DNA of 55,332 bases from JACDAV01 sp036556145 (GCA_036556145.1 DATBKB010000051.1:1-55332), one strand, 5' to 3'. Counted from the stretch's first letter, positions 7,135-15,967 are shown. The notes: generated by a model from the sequence alone, not told the origin. Numbers and translations are program-made.

Positions 7135-8207
7135 CGCGGCAATGCGGCGACGGGTGGCGCGGTGACCGGCTCGCCGGAGCTCCCGGGCGGGTACAGGTGG
7201 CAGGCCACGCGAACGCCGTCCGCAAACCGGACCTCCGGCGGCACGACCTCCGTGCAGACCGGCATCGCGAACGCGCAGCGCGGCGCGAACCGGCAGCCCG
7301 GCGGCGGACGCCGCAGGTCGGGCGGCTGGCCGGGAATGACATCGAGCGTCCGCCGGTCCGCCTCGATGTTCGGGAACGCCGTGAGCAGCTTCTGCGTGTA
7401 CGGATGCCGGGGCCGGGTGAAGACCTCGGCGACCGGCCCTTCCTCGGCGACCTTGCCGGCGTACATGATGAGGACGCGGTCGCACGTCTCGGCGATCACG
7501 GAAAGGTCGTGCGTGATGAGGATGAGCGACAGGTCGAGCTGCTCTCGAAGCCGCTCGAGGAGCTCGAGTATCTGGGCCTGGACCATGACGTCGAGGGCGG
7601 TCGTCGGCTCATCGCCGATGACGATCGCCGGGTCGCACGCCAGCGACATCGCGATCATCGCCCGCTGCCGCATCCCGCCCGACAGCTCGTGGGGGTAGGC
7701 GTTCCCTCGACGGCGCGGGATGCCGACGAGCTCGAGGAGCTCCCCCGCCCGCTTCCGCGCGGCGGCCTCGTCGACGCCAAGCCGCTCGACGATCGGTTCG
7801 GCGATCTGGTCGCGGACGCGCCTGACCGGGTTGAGGGCGTTCATCGCGCCCTGGAAGATCATCGAGATCTCCCGCCAGCGGTAGCGCCGCAGCTGGTTCT
7901 CGGTCTTCTTCGCGAGGTCGATGCCGTAGTAGCGGATGCTGCCGCTCTCGATCCTGGCCGTCGACGGCAGCAGCCCGATGATCGAGAGCACGCTCGTCGT
8001 CTTGCCACAGCCCGATTCGCCCGCGATCCCGAGCGCCTCGCCCGGGTTGAGCCGGAAGCTCACGCCGTCGACGGCATGGACGGCGCCGCCCTCGAGCCGG
8101 AAGTGCGTCCGCAGGTCCTCGACCTCGAGGAGCGGCGCGTTCGGATCGGCCTGCTTCGGCAGTTTCCTGGGCGTCGACGTCCCGGTCTGGTTGGCGACGA
8201 TCGTCAC
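7131..8207 (-). CDS. Peptide ABC importer ATPase (OppD/DppD type)
   Basis: A 358-residue partner ATPase. It has Walker A GESGCGKTT, IFQGAMNALNPVRRV, signature LSGGMRQRAMIAM, Walker B IVIGDEPTTALD, H-loop LITHDLSVI and the family C-terminal cysteine cluster GCRFAPRCAFAM. The IFQGAMNALNP form is the usual Q-loop of DppD-like subunits. It starts at GTG 8207, overlapping the TGA of the permease gene (GTGA), with a roughly 20-residue polar lead-in before the ATPase core. It forms the heterodimeric motor with the OppF-like subunit. Confidence 0.93.
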   Translation of the reverse strand: MTIVANQTGTSTPRKLPKQADPNAPLLEVEDLRTHFRLEGGAVHAVDGVSFRLNPGEALGIAGESGCGKTTSVLSIIGLLPSTARIESGSIRYYGIDLAKKTENQLRRYRWREISMIFQGAMNALNPVRRVRDQIAEPIVERLGVDEAAARKRAGELLELVGIPRRRGNAYPHELSGGMRQRAMIAMSLACDPAIVIGDEPTTALDVMVQAQILELLERLREQLDLSLILITHDLSVIAETCDRVLIMYAGKVAEEGPVAEVFTRPRHPYTQKLLTAFPNIEADRRTLDVIPGQPPDLRRPPPGCRFAPRCAFAMPVCTEVVPPEVRFADGVRVACHLYPPGSSGEPVTAPPVAALPR

Positions 8208-9154
8208 CGGCGACCCCGCAGTTTCGGGTTGAGGATGTCGTCCATCGCGCTGCCGAGCAGGGTGAACGCGAGCACAACGAGCACGATTGCCGCACCCGGC
8301 GGCAGGATCACCCACCACGCCCCGAGGCCGGGCGCGCCGTCCGACTGGGCCTGGTTGAGCAGCTGCCCCCACGAGGGCTGGAACGGGTCGCCAAGACCGA
8401 TGAACGACAGCGTCGTCTCCGTCAGGACCGCGCCGGCGAAGGTCAGCACGGCGTTCGCGACGATGAGGTTGACGACGTTGGGGAGGATGTGGCGGGCCAT
8501 GATCCAGGTCGGCCCGGCCCCGACGACGCGGGCGCGGTCGACGAACGCCCGCTCCCGAAGCGACAGCGTCTGGCTGCGGACGATCCGCGCCGTCGAGGCC
8601 CAGCTCGTGATGCCGATCACGACGACGATGACGATGAGCGTCATCCGCATCCCGGCGACCTCCGCGGACGTGCCGAAGATGTCGAGCAGGATCGGGGCGA
8701 GGATCAGCGCAAGAACGAACGTCGGTAGGACGAGGAAGAAGTCGCTGATCCGCATGAGGACGTTGTCGAGGACGCCGCCGACGAAGCCGGAAACGATCCC
8801 GATGACCGTGCCGAGCAGCACGGTGACGACGGTCGACAGGAGGCCGATGAGCATCGAGATCCGCGTGCCGTGGACCGTCAGGTTGAGGATGTCGCGGCCG
8901 ATGCGGTCGGTGCCGAACAGGTAGGCCGCGCTCGGGGCCTCGAACCGGCCGCCCTCGGCGCTGACGGCGGTCTGGAGCCGACCGACGAACAGGTCGGGGG
9001 CGATCGCGAGGACCGCGAAGACGAGCAGGATCCCGATCCCGACGAGGCCGTCCTGGCGCCGGAGGAGCCGTGCCCCGAAGTCGCGGATCCGCCGCAGCCG
9101 CAGGCGGAAGCGAGCCGCACGAACGTCGCCGACGGCGATCGTGCCGGCGGTCAC
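8204..9154 (-). CDS. Peptide ABC importer permease (OppC/DppC type)
   Basis: A 316-residue inner-membrane permease with a cytoplasmic N-terminus, a first helix near residues 38-55, and about five further helices. The BPD_transp_1 coupling motif is ARVVGAGPTWIMARHILPN. LFGTDRIGRDIL in the first periplasmic-side region is diagnostic of the C-type subunit. The GTG at 9154 overlaps the upstream permease stop, so translation is coupled. Confidence 0.93.
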   Translation of the reverse strand: MTAGTIAVGDVRAARFRLRLRRIRDFGARLLRRQDGLVGIGILLVFAVLAIAPDLFVGRLQTAVSAEGGRFEAPSAAYLFGTDRIGRDILNLTVHGTRISMLIGLLSTVVTVLLGTVIGIVSGFVGGVLDNVLMRISDFFLVLPTFVLALILAPILLDIFGTSAEVAGMRMTLIVIVVVIGITSWASTARIVRSQTLSLRERAFVDRARVVGAGPTWIMARHILPNVVNLIVANAVLTFAGAVLTETTLSFIGLGDPFQPSWGQLLNQAQSDGAPGLGAWWVILPPGAAIVLVVLAFTLLGSAMDDILNPKLRGRR

Positions 9155-10125
9155 GCGCGCACCCGCGGGTCGAGCAGGCCGTACACGAGGTCGGCGAGGA
9201 GGTTGGCGATGACGACCGACACCGCCAGCAGCAGGAAGATCCCCTGGAGGACCGGGTAGTCACGCGACGACAGGGCGTCGACCGTCAGCGTGCCGATCCC
9301 CGGCCAGTTGAAGACGACCTCCGCGGTGATCGCGCCGGCGATGACGTAGCCGATCTGGATCGCGACGATCGTCACCGCGGGCAGCATCGCGTTCGGCAGC
9401 GCATGGGCCCGAAGGATGTGACCGTCGCGGAGCCCCTTCGCCCGGGCCGTCTGGACGTAGTCCTCGGCGAGCGTCTCGATGATCGAGGAGCGCATGAGGA
9501 TCGAGTAGAGCCCCACGAGCCCGAGCGAGACCGTCGCCAGCGGCAGCGCGAGGTGGCGGGCGAAGTCGATGAGCTGGTCGATGAACGAGTCGTAATGCGC
9601 GCCGGCGCTCAACATCCCGAACGTCGGGAACCAACCAAGTGTCGTCGCGAAGATGACGAGCAGGAACATGCCCAGCACGAAGTAGGGCGTCGAGTAGAGC
9701 ACGAGCGAGATGCCGTTGCCGACGTAGTCGACGACACCGCCGCGTCTCCACCCGGCGTAGGCACCCAGCCCCATGCCGATGACGATCGCGATGATCTCGC
9801 CGAGGCCGAACAGGATGACCGTCGGCCAGATCCGGCTCCCGAGCACCTCGGTCACGGGCTGGCCGCGGTACTTGAACGACAGGCCGAAGTCGCCCTGGAA
9901 GGTCGCGACGACGTACGAGGCGAACTGGTCCGGGAAGACCGGCTTGTCGAGCCCCCACTTCGCCCGCAGCGCCGCCTTCGTGTCCGCGCTGATGCTCGGG
10001 TTGCGGGTGATGGCCCGCTCCGGCGAGCCCGGCATCATCCGGAACAGGACGAAGTTCAGCAGGACGATCATGAGGATCGTCACGAGCGCCTGGACGATCC
10101 TCCGGCCGAGGTAGCGGGAGCCCAT
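9151..10125 (-). CDS. Peptide ABC importer permease (OppB/DppB type)
   Basis: A 324-residue permease starting MGSRYLGRRIVQAL, with the typical N-terminal helix TILMIVLLNFVLFRMMPG and about six membrane segments. The coupling motif reads TARAKGLRDGHILRAHALPN, and the FNWPGIGTL loop is characteristic of the B-type subunit. It pairs with the C-type permease to form the translocation path. It is separated from the binding-protein gene by 77 bp containing a strong stem-loop, which probably sets their relative expression. Confidence 0.93.
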   Translation of the reverse strand: MGSRYLGRRIVQALVTILMIVLLNFVLFRMMPGSPERAITRNPSISADTKAALRAKWGLDKPVFPDQFASYVVATFQGDFGLSFKYRGQPVTEVLGSRIWPTVILFGLGEIIAIVIGMGLGAYAGWRRGGVVDYVGNGISLVLYSTPYFVLGMFLLVIFATTLGWFPTFGMLSAGAHYDSFIDQLIDFARHLALPLATVSLGLVGLYSILMRSSIIETLAEDYVQTARAKGLRDGHILRAHALPNAMLPAVTIVAIQIGYVIAGAITAEVVFNWPGIGTLTVDALSSRDYPVLQGIFLLLAVSVVIANLLADLVYGLLDPRVRA

Positions 10126-10142
10126 GGTCGCCCGGTGTCAGC

Positions 10143-10171
10143 CCGGGAGGACCGCGCTGCGGCCCTCCCGG
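10143..10171 (-). terminator. Intercistronic stem-loop between binding protein and permease genes
   Basis: CCGGGAGG (10143-10150) pairs with CCTCCCGG (10164-10171). Inside this, CCGC and GCGG pair around a GCT loop, with a single A/C mismatch, giving about 12 bp of stem. No T tract follows, so it looks more like a partial terminator or mRNA 3'-end stabiliser, as is common after solute-binding-protein genes. Confidence 0.55.
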
Positions 10172-10202
10172 TTCCGTTGGTGGCGGGCAGGCGCCCGCGC
10201 GG

Positions 10203-12098
10203 TCACTCCTCCTCCGTCCTCACCGAGCGACGCCGGACGAGGACGGCCCCGGCGACGACCACAAGCGCCAGCAGCCCGAGGCCGCCGACGATGAGCAGCG
10301 TGTTGTTCGAGCTGCCGGTCGACTGCCCGCCGTTGCCGGGCGGCGCCGACGCGCCGGGGCTGGCGGCACCCGGCGCCGACGGCCCGGGCGTCGGCTCGTC
10401 GCCGACGAGCCGCAGCTGCAGGTAGCCCCACGGCCCGTAGCCGAAGAGCGGCGTGCCGTTCTCGGGCTGGTTGGCCCAGCCAGTGAACTTGTCGGTTCGC
10501 CAGGCATGGAGCGCCGCGTCGTAGTAGAGGATGTGGTACGGGGCCTCCGTGTACATGAGGTCCTGCGCCTGATCCATGAGCGCCTTGCGCTCCTCGTACG
10601 TCGGCGCGATGTTCTGCTCCTCGAAGAGCCTGTCGTACTCCTCGTTGCACCAGAGGCTGTCGCTCGAGTTGCCGATCTGGTCGCAGGTGAAGATCTCGAG
10701 CAGGGCGTTCGGATCGGCGCTGCCGCCCCAGCCCCAGATGAACAGGTCGTAGTCGGCCTTGTAGTCGCCGGCTTCCGGCGGAAGCATCAGGTCGATGAGC
10801 GTGTCGGAGTCGTACTGCGACGGGTTGATCGCAATCCCGAGCTGGCCCCACCACTCCTTGATGAACTCGGCCGAGGTCGGGTAGGTCGAGTCGGAGTCGG
10901 GGAAGACAAGGTCGAGGACGATCGGCTTGCCTTCCTTGTCGAGGCGCCGGTTCTGGCCGTCGAGCCGGTACCCGGCCGCATCGAGCTTCTGCTTCGCGGT
11001 GTCGATGTTGAACTCGCGGACCGTCGCGGGCTCCTTGTGCCAGCGGGTCTGGACCGGCGGAACCTGGGTCGTGCCCGGGACGCCGTACCCGCCGAGCACG
11101 CGCTCGACGAGGAGCGGCTTGTCGATGGCGTAGCCGACGGCATCGCGGAAGAGCGGATCGAGGAGGGCTTTCGTCGAGGGTCCGCCGCCGGCGATCGTCT
11201 TGCCGGTGCCGGTGCCGTACGTGTTGAACCCGAGCTCGGTGAACCCGTTGGCCTCACCGGCCGTCGTCGCGATGTTCGGCTGCCCCTTGAGCTGGTTGAA
11301 CTGATCCGAGAGGACGCCCTGGGCGTAATCCAGCTCGTTGTTCCGGAGCGCCTGGGCCATCGTGTCCTCGGTCTCGAAGAAGGTCAGGATGACCTCCGTC
11401 GGCGCGAGCTTGCTCTGCGTCCAGTTCGGGTTCGCCTCGAAGCGGACGTTCTGGCCGGTCTGCCACTCCTGGGCCTGGAACGGCCCCGAGCCGACGATCG
11501 GCGGGTCGAACTTGTCGTCGCAGATGGTCGTCGCGTCCTTCGACTCCCAGATGTGCTTGGGGAGGATCGGCACGTACGTCTGGAGGATCCGGTCGCTCTT
11601 GCGGGAGAGCTTGACGACGAGCGTCTGGGCGTCCGGTGCGCTGACCGATTCGACCGCGGCGTTCTTGACGTCCGGATCGATGTAGCCGAGGCACAGCGAG
11701 CCCGCCTCGCTGTTCAGCGCGTCGAGGACGAGCTGGAACGTCCAGCGGGCGTCCTCGGCCGTCGCCGGCTTTCCGTCCGACCACTTCTTGCCGGCCGGGA
11801 TCTTGAAGGTGTACTCCGTTCCCGCGCTATTGGCCGTCCACGACTCCGCGTAGCCCGGCGCCGGGCCGAGCTTCTGGTCGAAGGCGACGAGCAGCTCGTA
11901 ATTCAACGCGAACGCCTCGAATCCAACGACCAGTGCCGTCTGGAACGGGTTCATCGAGTCGAGGTCCTGGGTCGTCCCGACGCGGAGGGTCGTCTCCTCC
12001 TGCGCCACCGCGGGAACCGCGGCCGGAAGGAGCGCTCCCACCGCGAGGAGTGCGGACATCGCCACTCGAGCGGCTCGGGCGCGCAGCGGCACGTGCAT
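10203..12098 (-). CDS. Peptide ABC transporter substrate-binding protein with C-terminal membrane anchor
   Basis: A 631-residue family 5 extracellular solute-binding protein. It has a signal peptide (arginines, then VAMSALLAVGALLPAAVPAVAQ) and no lipobox Cys. The mature domain begins TTLRVGTTQDLDSMNPFQ, and family landmarks include YTFKIPAGKKWSDGKP and WESKD. After the binding domain comes a low-complexity Pro/Ser/Gly/Ala linker, then one membrane helix (LLIVGGLGLLALVVVAGAVLV) and a basic tail RRRSVRTEEE. The protein is thus tethered at its C-terminus instead of by a lipid. GAGGAGG precedes the ATG at 12098. It delivers ligand to the permeases encoded downstream; peptide specificity is inferred from family. 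Confidence 0.92.
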   Translation of the reverse strand: MHVPLRARAARVAMSALLAVGALLPAAVPAVAQEETTLRVGTTQDLDSMNPFQTALVVGFEAFALNYELLVAFDQKLGPAPGYAESWTANSAGTEYTFKIPAGKKWSDGKPATAEDARWTFQLVLDALNSEAGSLCLGYIDPDVKNAAVESVSAPDAQTLVVKLSRKSDRILQTYVPILPKHIWESKDATTICDDKFDPPIVGSGPFQAQEWQTGQNVRFEANPNWTQSKLAPTEVILTFFETEDTMAQALRNNELDYAQGVLSDQFNQLKGQPNIATTAGEANGFTELGFNTYGTGTGKTIAGGGPSTKALLDPLFRDAVGYAIDKPLLVERVLGGYGVPGTTQVPPVQTRWHKEPATVREFNIDTAKQKLDAAGYRLDGQNRRLDKEGKPIVLDLVFPDSDSTYPTSAEFIKEWWGQLGIAINPSQYDSDTLIDLMLPPEAGDYKADYDLFIWGWGGSADPNALLEIFTCDQIGNSSDSLWCNEEYDRLFEEQNIAPTYEERKALMDQAQDLMYTEAPYHILYYDAALHAWRTDKFTGWANQPENGTPLFGYGPWGYLQLRLVGDEPTPGPSAPGAASPGASAPPGNGGQSTGSSNNTLLIVGGLGLLALVVVAGAVLVRRRSVRTEEE

Positions 12099-12120
12099 CG
12101 GACCTCCTCCTCGTCGGCCA

Positions 12121-12139
12121 CGCCCGGCGACACCGGGCG
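12121..12139 (-). promoter_or_regulatory. Stem-loop just upstream of the binding-protein ribosome site
   Basis: CGCCCGG (12121-12127) and CCGGGCG (12133-12139) form a perfect 7-bp stem with a 5-nt loop, about 22 nt before the ATG at 12098 and 105 nt past the LD-carboxypeptidase stop. It could end readthrough from the upstream gene or sit in the leader of the binding-protein mRNA. Confidence 0.4.
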
Positions 12140-12243
12140 CACCTCTCCCGCCCTCTCGGCCCTCGCGGGTGGCCGGGAGCGTGACACAGCGGCGCAAGGG
12201 GCGCAAGACGCGTGGCGCGGCTCGGTCCGTGCCGCCGGATCGG

Positions 12244-13182
12244 TCAGTCGGCCGTCACGACCTCGTCCACGGTGAGCGTCCCGGCGTCCGCATCGAGCGT
12301 GGCCAGCGCGCCGATCGGCACGGTCGCGTGGTGCTTGCCGTGGCCGATGGGCAGGCCGGAGATGACCGGCACGCCGAGCGGCTCGAGGAGCTCCTCGAGG
12401 ACGTCCTCGAGCGACAGCTCCTGGGTCACGCCGGAGTGCTTGCCGGGCATGTCGCCGATGACGACGCCGGCCACGCCGTCGAGCTTGCCGGCGTTCCGCA
12501 GGTGCGTCAGGCCGTTGTCGACCTCGTAGACATAGCCCTCCTCGACGGTCTCGAGGAAGAGGATCCGGCCCTTGGTCTCGATCTCCCACGCGGTCCCGAT
12601 CGTCCCCTCGACGAGGCCGAAGCAGCCGCCGGTCAGTCGGGCCGTGACCTTGCCGCCGCGGATCGTCCGAGTCCACGGGTCGTCCGGATTCGGGCCGATG
12701 CGCCCGTACGGCTCATCCGAGAACAGCGCCCGATGGAGCGCCTCGCGCGAGAACGGCGTGGTCTCGGGGGCGCCGACGCCGGCGGCGCCGTTCGAATAGA
12801 GCGTGATGGTGTCACCCCACGCTGCGACCGCGAGATGGATCGCCGTGATGTCCGAGTAGCCGAGCACGGCCTTCGGGTTGGCGGCGATCGCCTCGCGATC
12901 GAGGAGCGGCACGAGCCGCGGGCTGCCGTAGCCGCCCTGGAGGCAGACGATCGCCCGGACCTCCGGGTCGCGCCACATGGCGTTGAGATCGGCGGCCCGG
13001 TCGGCGTCACGGCCGGCCATGTAGCCGTGCCGGTCGTCGACGTGGGCGCCGAGCTTGACCCGCAGGCCCCACGCCTCGAGCGCCTTGATCCCGCGCAGGA
13101 TCTCGCTCCGGTTGGCCCACGGGTTGGCCGGCGCGACGAGGCCGACGGTGTCGCCGGGCCGGAGTCGGGGCGGCTTGCGCAT
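12244..13182 (-). CDS. LD-carboxypeptidase (peptidase family S66)
   Basis: A 312-residue cytosolic serine peptidase. The fold landmarks are RPGDTVGLVAPANP at the N-terminus, CLQGGYGS, and LGYSDITAIH with the nucleophile S110; E211 (in LFLETVEE) and H281 (PIGHG) complete the Ser-Glu-His triad of S66 enzymes such as LdcA. Members release the terminal D-Ala from L,D-linked muropeptide tetrapeptides in wall recycling, while others hydrolyse microcin-like or modified peptides. It begins 5 bp after the sarcosine-oxidase-like gene stops and is followed by the peptide importer. That order suggests it trims imported peptides or wall fragments. Specificity is inferred. Confidence 0.9.
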   Translation of the reverse strand: MRKPPRLRPGDTVGLVAPANPWANRSEILRGIKALEAWGLRVKLGAHVDDRHGYMAGRDADRAADLNAMWRDPEVRAIVCLQGGYGSPRLVPLLDREAIAANPKAVLGYSDITAIHLAVAAWGDTITLYSNGAAGVGAPETTPFSREALHRALFSDEPYGRIGPNPDDPWTRTIRGGKVTARLTGGCFGLVEGTIGTAWEIETKGRILFLETVEEGYVYEVDNGLTHLRNAGKLDGVAGVVIGDMPGKHSGVTQELSLEDVLEELLEPLGVPVISGLPIGHGKHHATVPIGALATLDADAGTLTVDEVVTAD

Positions 13183-13187
13183 GCCGA

Positions 13188-14375
13188 TCAGACCATGAAG
13201 CTCGTGACGGGATGCGGCTCGAGCAGGATGGGCCGGTCGATCCGGAACGGCTCGAGGTCGGCGTCAAGCGGGCTTGTCCCGTCCGCGATTCGATCCGCAA
13301 CGGCTCGCCCGAAGAGCGACGCGAACTTGAAGCCATGGGCCGCGCCGAGCAGCACGTGCACGCGGGGATGGTCCGGCAGCCGGTCGACGACGAAGTCGCG
13401 GTCCGGGGTCAGCGTGTAGAGGCACGTCTTCGTGTCGATCGGCGGCCCGACGGCGCCCGGCAGGTGACGCTCGAGAAAGGCCGCGACTCGCGCGAACGCG
13501 TCCTCGTCGCGGTCGAACGTGCGCGTCGCCGGCGTCACCTCGCGGCCGCCGACGTCCTCGGCGGCCTTCGGCCCGGCCTCGCCGTACGTGGGGAAGCCGT
13601 AGAAGCACGGGACGTCCATCCAGATCCAGATCGGGAAGCCTTCCGGGGCAAAGTCCTCCGGCCGCGGGCAGGCGAAGTACGTGACCTGCTCCTGCGTGAT
13701 CGTGAGCGGCAACCGGCGGTCGAACGAGTCGAGCAGCTCGTTCGTCCACGCGTCGGTGGCGATGACGACGTGACCCGCCGTGTAGGTCGAGTCGCCGACG
13801 CGGACCTCGATCTCGCCACGAGCGTCGCGCAGCCGCGTGACCGCCGCGTGGTCGCGGAGCATTGCGCCGTGCGCGCGGGCAAGGTCGCGATGGGCGAGGT
13901 TCGCGCGGTTCGGATCCACGAGGCCGCTCCGGGCCTGGAAGAGCCCGTGGTGCTCGTCGCCGAGCCGCCACTGCGGCCAGCGCCGCGAGATCTCCGGACC
14001 GTCGAGGACCTCGTATGGCACGCCCTCCGCGTCCATCGAATGCGTGTAGTCGGACAGCGGGATCGCGGCGCCCCGCGGCGCGACGTCGAGTCCGCCCGTC
14101 ACGGTCACGATCCGCGTCCCCGAATCGGCCTCGACGGCCGCCCATGCGTCGTACGCGTGGCGGGCGAGGCGGACGTAGCCGGGCCGGTGGTAGGAGAGCC
14201 GGATGATCCGCGAGTGGTCGCGCGATGCGCCGTTGTCGTGGTCGAACCCGAACTGCTCGAGCCCGAGGACGCGGTCGCCGAACCGGCGCGCCAGCCAGAA
14301 CGCCGCCGCCGACCCGATCCCGCCGAGCCCGACGACGATCGCGTCCCACTCGCGGCGCGACGCGGAATCGGTCAC
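13188..14375 (-). CDS. Monomeric sarcosine oxidase/N-methyl amino acid oxidase family flavoprotein
   Basis: A 395-residue flavoprotein of the MSOX/SolA family. The Rossmann motif is VVGLGGIGSAAAFWLA (residues 15-30). The region KTCLYTLTPDRDFVVD contains C318, which aligns with the cysteine that covalently holds FAD in monomeric sarcosine oxidase. GAAHGFKFAS near the C-terminus is the conserved active-site strand. Such enzymes oxidatively demethylate sarcosine or other N-methyl amino acids to glycine, formaldehyde and hydrogen peroxide. Its GTG start overlaps the TGA of the betaine-homocysteine methyltransferase-like gene (GTGA). That supports a role in removing methyl groups from betaine-derived compounds. 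Confidence 0.9.
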   Translation of the reverse strand: MTDSASRREWDAIVVGLGGIGSAAAFWLARRFGDRVLGLEQFGFDHDNGASRDHSRIIRLSYHRPGYVRLARHAYDAWAAVEADSGTRIVTVTGGLDVAPRGAAIPLSDYTHSMDAEGVPYEVLDGPEISRRWPQWRLGDEHHGLFQARSGLVDPNRANLAHRDLARAHGAMLRDHAAVTRLRDARGEIEVRVGDSTYTAGHVVIATDAWTNELLDSFDRRLPLTITQEQVTYFACPRPEDFAPEGFPIWIWMDVPCFYGFPTYGEAGPKAAEDVGGREVTPATRTFDRDEDAFARVAAFLERHLPGAVGPPIDTKTCLYTLTPDRDFVVDRLPDHPRVHVLLGAAHGFKFASLFGRAVADRIADGTSPLDADLEPFRIDRPILLEPHPVTSFMV

Positions 14376-15373
14376 CGCGCGACTTCCACCTCGGTGTGGC
14401 CGTGGTACTCGTACGCGGACATCGCCTTGCCGCTCGTCGACCGCCACGCACGCTCCTCGGGCGGCAGCTTGCCGAGCGCCTTGGCCATCGCCCGGACGTG
14501 GTTGGCGACCGAGCCGCAGCACGAGCCGATGAGCCGGACGCCGAGGTCGCGGGCGCGGACCGCGTAGTCGGCCATCTCGCCGCGGGCGAGCGCGAGGTGC
14601 TCGAGGGCGAAGGGGAACTCGGGCCAGGCGGTGAAGTCGGGCTTGTCCTCGGTGACGCGGTAGGCCACGGGCTGGGTGGCAACCCATGCGCCCGGCACGG
14701 CATCGAGCATGCGTTTCGCGAGCGGCAGCGTCCGCTCCGGGTCGCGGAGGCAGTTGATGCCCACGACGTCGGCCCCGGCGTCGACGAGCTTCCGGGCGCA
14801 GTCGCCGGGGTCGTCGCCCTCGTAGGCGCGGGCGGCCGAGTCCTCGAACGACATCGTGATGACCGTCGGCAGCCCCGTGAGCTTCGCTCGCTCCAGCGCG
14901 ATCAGCGCCTCGCCGAGGTAGCTGAACGTCTCGCCAATGACGAGGTCGATGCCCTCGTCCATCTGGACCTCGAGCTGGCGATCGAACAGGGCCCGGACCC
15001 GGTCCGCCGAGGCCGGATCGGCCGGGTCGAAGGCCCACGTGAGCGACAGGTTGCCGGCAACGAGAGCGTCGCCCTCGTCGGCGACGCTCCGCGCGACCCG
15101 GACGGCGGCACGGTTGATGTCGTCGACGCGGCCGGCGAGGCCGACGGTCGCGAGCTTCTCCTCCGACGCGTAGAACGTCAGTGCCTGGAGGATCTCGGCG
15201 CCGGCACGGAGGAACTCGCGATGGAGTTGCGCGAGTGCCTCCGGGTTCGTGATGCTCACCTCGGGCGTGAACGGCCCGGCCTGGACGTAGCCGCGCTTCT
15301 CGAGCTCGAGGAGGTAGCCACCATCGCCAAGGACCGGCCCGCGGCCGAGTCGGTCGAGCAGTCCCTCGGTCAT
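14372..15373 (-). CDS. Betaine-homocysteine S-methyltransferase-like protein
   Basis: A 333-residue zinc methyltransferase closely resembling betaine-homocysteine methyltransferase: GDGGYLLELEKRGYVQAGP, HREFLRAGAE, TFYASEEKL, and the zinc cysteines C208 (VGINC) and C285-C286 (IGSCCG). PEFPFALEH also matches BHMT. The reaction would move a methyl group from glycine betaine (or a related donor) to homocysteine, giving methionine and dimethylglycine, in the cytoplasm. The start is well defined, with AGGGAGG 5-6 nt before the ATG. It is coupled to the sarcosine-oxidase-like gene, so the two could form part of a betaine-to-glycine route. The dimethylglycine demethylation step is not present in this window. 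Confidence 0.88.
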   Translation of the reverse strand: MTEGLLDRLGRGPVLGDGGYLLELEKRGYVQAGPFTPEVSITNPEALAQLHREFLRAGAEILQALTFYASEEKLATVGLAGRVDDINRAAVRVARSVADEGDALVAGNLSLTWAFDPADPASADRVRALFDRQLEVQMDEGIDLVIGETFSYLGEALIALERAKLTGLPTVITMSFEDSAARAYEGDDPGDCARKLVDAGADVVGINCLRDPERTLPLAKRMLDAVPGAWVATQPVAYRVTEDKPDFTAWPEFPFALEHLALARGEMADYAVRARDLGVRLIGSCCGSVANHVRAMAKALGKLPPEERAWRSTSGKAMSAYEYHGHTEVEVAR

Positions 15374-15410
15374 CTCGCCTCCCTCTCCTTCGGCGATCGT
15401 GGCCGCGATC

Positions 15411-15959
15411 CTACCCGGGCCGCCCTCGATCGAGGGCGACGCGTTGCAGTCCGACGACGGAGAGCATGTCGGTGATCCGCCCGTCCCTCGTCATCGCCAG
15501 TGCCTCGTCGAACGGGACGCGGGCGACCTCGAGCTGCTCGGTCCCTTCGGGCGACGCTTCGCCGTCCGTGAGGCCGGTGGCGAGGAAGACGACGCCCGCC
15601 TCGTCGGAGATCGAGTTCGACAGGTGGATCCGGTTGAGCTCACGCCACTCGGCGGCTTCGATCCCGGTCTCCTCGCGGAGCTCGCGCTTCGCGCCCTCGA
15701 GCGGGTCCTCGTCGAACGGGACGCCGCCCTCCGGGATCTCCCACGACCAGGCGTCGAGGGTGTAGCGGTACTGCCCGACGAGGACGACCCGGTCGTCGGC
15801 ATCGATCGGCACGACGCCGACCGCCAGCGACTTGTAGTGGACGACGCCGTAGATCCCCGGCTCACCGTCCGGGCGCGTCACGTCGTCGTGCCACACCGTG
15901 ATCCATTGGTTCTCGTAACCGACGCGTCGCGAATGGCGCTGCCAGGGCGAGGTGCGCAT
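15411..15959 (-). CDS. NUDIX hydrolase (ADP-ribose pyrophosphatase-like)
   Basis: A 182-residue NUDIX protein with a complete box: Gly, five residues, Glu, seven residues, then RELREETGI (about residues 78-100). The preceding SWEIPEGG and the N-terminal NQWITVWHDDV resemble ADP-ribose pyrophosphatases of the NudF/YqkG group, which cleave ADP-ribose and similar nucleoside diphosphate derivatives. It has no ribosome site; instead TACGAT lies 8 nt before the ATG. It leads the minus-strand run that continues into the methyltransferase gene 37 bp downstream, and diverges from the CocE-like gene 40 bp away. Confidence 0.9.
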   Translation of the reverse strand: MRTSPWQRHSRRVGYENQWITVWHDDVTRPDGEPGIYGVVHYKSLAVGVVPIDADDRVVLVGQYRYTLDAWSWEIPEGGVPFDEDPLEGAKRELREETGIEAAEWRELNRIHLSNSISDEAGVVFLATGLTDGEASPEGTEQLEVARVPFDEALAMTRDGRITDMLSVVGLQRVALDRGRPG

Positions 15960-15967
15960 CGAGGGAG

